Assembly (NCBI GenBank): GCA_938001965.1
Contig: CALLBC010000158.1
Location: forward strand, 1-43,037
Direction of reading: 5' to 3'
DNA from: an uncultured Bdellovibrionales bacterium
GTDB taxonomy: Bacteria > Bdellovibrionota > Bdellovibrionia > Bdellovibrionales > UBA1609
Length of the DNA: 43,037 nt
Notes under the pieces: generated by a model
Databases searched by the model: none
What the model was told of the DNA's origin: nothing
What the model saw: only the letters and a program-made list of their open reading frames with translations
Program-made: the position numbers and the translations under genes
Shown: positions 41,831-43,037 of the stretch, piece by piece
How the letters are laid out: each line of letters begins with the position of its first letter
Position numbering within the stretch: the stretch's first letter is position 1

Positions 41831-43037
41831 TTAGTAACCTGGGATCCAAGCAACATAAACTTCTGTTCCTGCCACAATAAATGTATAAATAGTGTCCTTA
41901 CCTGCAGTGGTTGCATCATGACCTTCTGGTAAGTGAACATTTAAAGCTCCAGTACCGGACCCACTATAAGCAGTGAATGAACAAGTTGCAGATGTGTTGC
42001 CCTGAACTGCGTATGTATACGATGAGCCTGATTTCATATTCCATAATGTCTTAGGTCCGCAACTACCAGTTGTGTACTGAATATTTCCGTTAGCAAAATT
42101 CACTGTACCTGCAGAGTTTGTGGGGGCAACACCTTTGATGGCCTCAGTGGCTTGGTGATCACCAAGGTCATCAGCGCCAACTCCAGCTGCTAAATCAACA
42201 GTTTGGATAGTTCCGTTTTTAATTTGAAGGCCTGTCACTGTGTCTGTAACTAGTTTGTTACCATTGACAGAGTTATTTAAAATATCATCGCCTGTAATGG
42301 TACCATTAGAAATATGCGTTGACGTTATACTGCCACTACCAATTCTTGCAGCAGGTAAAGTACCACTTGTAAGCTTAGCTGCCGACATATTTGGAATTCT
42401 TGCAACATTGAAAGTACCTGAAGTCACTTTAGATGCTGGCAAATTAGCAACTCGAGCTGCCGCCACAGTACCGGTACTGATATTAGAACCATTTAAATTA
42501 GTTAATTGTGATCCATTGGCATATATTACTCCAGAACCGTTAATATGAGCTACTGGCCCACTTGTATTCCTGAAGACCCAGCCTTGTGTGGCTGTGTGCA
42601 TCTTAAAATATGTGTTATGCGTAGATGCTGGGTCTAACTCTCCACCAAAGGTAGCATCGTTTGCGTCACTCATGTAAATTTTGTAATAATTACCTGTGTT
42701 CCATAAGTTCAAACCTCTGCCACTAGCTGCTGCAAATGTAAGGTCTCCAGATAAGTTTCCAATATCTTCTGAGTCAATTGTCCCATCTAAAATTTCATCA
42801 CTACGAACGGCATTAGTATTGATATCTAAGTGAGAAATAGTGTCATCTAAAATTTCATCACCACGAACCGCTCCGGTAGCGATATCTCCGTGCAGTATTG
42901 TATCAGCAGCAATCTCTTGAGAGCGAACAGCATTATTAGCAATATGTGTGTGTAATAAAGCGTCTGTACCAACGCTAATAGTACCACTGCCAGTGATCGG
43001 TCCGCCTGTTAAGCCACTTCCCGTAGCAACACTAGTC
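41831..43037 (-). CDS. Fibre-like repetitive surface protein, C-terminal part
   Basis: The frame is open from the right edge of the window to the stop at 41831-41833, giving the last 401 or so residues; the start is outside, and the in-frame TTG at 42712 is only an internal codon. The edge-proximal part is rich in Gly, Thr and Ser, then come three 20-aa repeats (such as HGDIATGAVRGDEILDDTIS). A region of short GTI/TGTxxAARI turns follows (LTSGTLPAARIGSGSITSTH), like tail-fibre or beta-helix stalks. The C-terminus has two Cys (GSCGPKTLW, SATCSFTAY) and ends VAGTEVYVAWIPGY. Similar large 'cell wall surface anchor'-named proteins are typical of Bdellovibrio genomes as I recall. A role in adhesion is inference. 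Confidence 0.8.
   Translation of the reverse strand, partial: TSVATGSGLTGGPITGSGTISVGTDALLHTHIANNAVRSQEIAADTILHGDIATGAVRGDEILDDTISHLDINTNAVRSDEILDGTIDSEDIGNLSGDLTFAAASGRGLNLWNTGNYYKIYMSDANDATFGGELDPASTHNTYFKMHTATQGWVFRNTSGPVAHINGSGVIYANGSQLTNLNGSNISTGTVAAARVANLPASKVTSGTFNVARIPNMSAAKLTSGTLPAARIGSGSITSTHISNGTITGDDILNNSVNGNKLVTDTVTGLQIKNGTIQTVDLAAGVGADDLGDHQATEAIKGVAPTNSAGTVNFANGNIQYTTGSCGPKTLWNMKSGSSYTYAVQGNTSATCSFTAYSGSGTGALNVHLPEGHDATTAGKDTIYTFIVAGTEVYVAWIPGY
42773..42952 (-). repeat. Three tandem 60-bp repeats in the fibre gene
   Basis: Units 42893-42952, 42833-42892 and 42773-42832 encode HTHIANNAVRSQEIAADTIL, HGDIATGAVRGDEILDDTIS and HLDINTNAVRSDEILDGTID. Each has the pattern H..I..NAVRSxEI..xTI. 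They are diverged at DNA level, so the array is not a recent slippage product. Confidence 0.85.

Noticed and set aside
41831-43037. Prophage at the right edge, suggested by the tail-fibre-like protein
   Set aside because: No other phage gene is visible, and fibre-like repetitive surface proteins are common in Bdellovibrio-type genomes.

Overview
The window is AT-rich bacterial chromosome that most resembles a member of the Bdellovibrionota (Bdellovibrio-like predators). The grounds are several exported proteins with a hydrophobic segment ending in an 'NCG' motif, an adjacent DUF1592/1588/1585 plus DUF1552 gene pair, a large repetitive fibre-like surface protein with a C-terminal 'VAWIPGY', and a stand-alone c-di-GMP-I riboswitch RNA like the Bdellovibrio merRNA. 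The taxonomic call is inference. Most genes are housekeeping. No IS element, prophage or CRISPR array is visible.

Layout. 1-2.9 kb: end of a LysM protein, an exported protein, a DUF2459 lipoprotein, a free-standing GEMM-I RNA (minus strand) and an Mrp-type ATPase that lacks the usual CxxC. 3.4-11.2 kb: glycyl-tRNA synthetase, a 23-codon ORF coupled to pyruvate phosphate dikinase, and SMC. 11.4-20.6 kb: lipoproteins, a GDPD, an astacin-like metalloprotease, FtsY, a Na/Pi-type transporter, a TPR/winged-helix regulator and a PhoD-like phosphatase. 20.8-25.2 kb: zapA, 5-formyl-THF cyclo-ligase, an RNase Y homologue whose HD active site is eroded, TyrRS, and a ferredoxin with a very basic Arg/Asn/Lys tail. 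25.5-30.6 kb: LysR regulator, A-type Fe-S carrier, cysteine desulfurase, acyl-CoA dehydrogenase and a family 2 glycosyltransferase. 30.7-36.7 kb: AGCS symporter, HNH protein, a spermidine pair (eukaryote-type AdoMet decarboxylase plus spermidine synthase), a TrmH-like methyltransferase, QueF, tRNA-Arg(TCG) and a Crp/Fnr regulator. 36.9-43.0 kb: the DUF1592/DUF1552 pair, a decayed copy of its promoter, a rhodanese lipoprotein, an exported protein and the fibre-like gene running off the right edge.

The most striking non-genic signal is a family of long inverted repeats (2933-3047, 11281-11413, 19322-19460, 26441-26574, 29611-29794, 32787-32954, 40952-41111). Arms of 30-45 bp pair perfectly or almost so around a short core. 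Cores are shared between loci (48 of 49 bases between the elements at 11.3 and 19.3 kb; near identical between 29.6 and 32.8 kb, with a reversed relative at 40.9 kb). The arms differ between loci, yet the two arms of each element still match, so substitutions have been compensated. Several arms reach gene ends, and two include the stop codon of the neighbouring gene.

A second theme is translation without a leader. Several genes lack a Shine-Dalgarno sequence and have a plausible -10 box 5-6 nt before the start codon. Two 'NCG' genes carry an exact sigma-28 type GCCGATAA exactly 12 nt before ATG. Housekeeping genes in tight runs have normal ribosome binding sites. All calls come from reading the sequence; no database search was possible.
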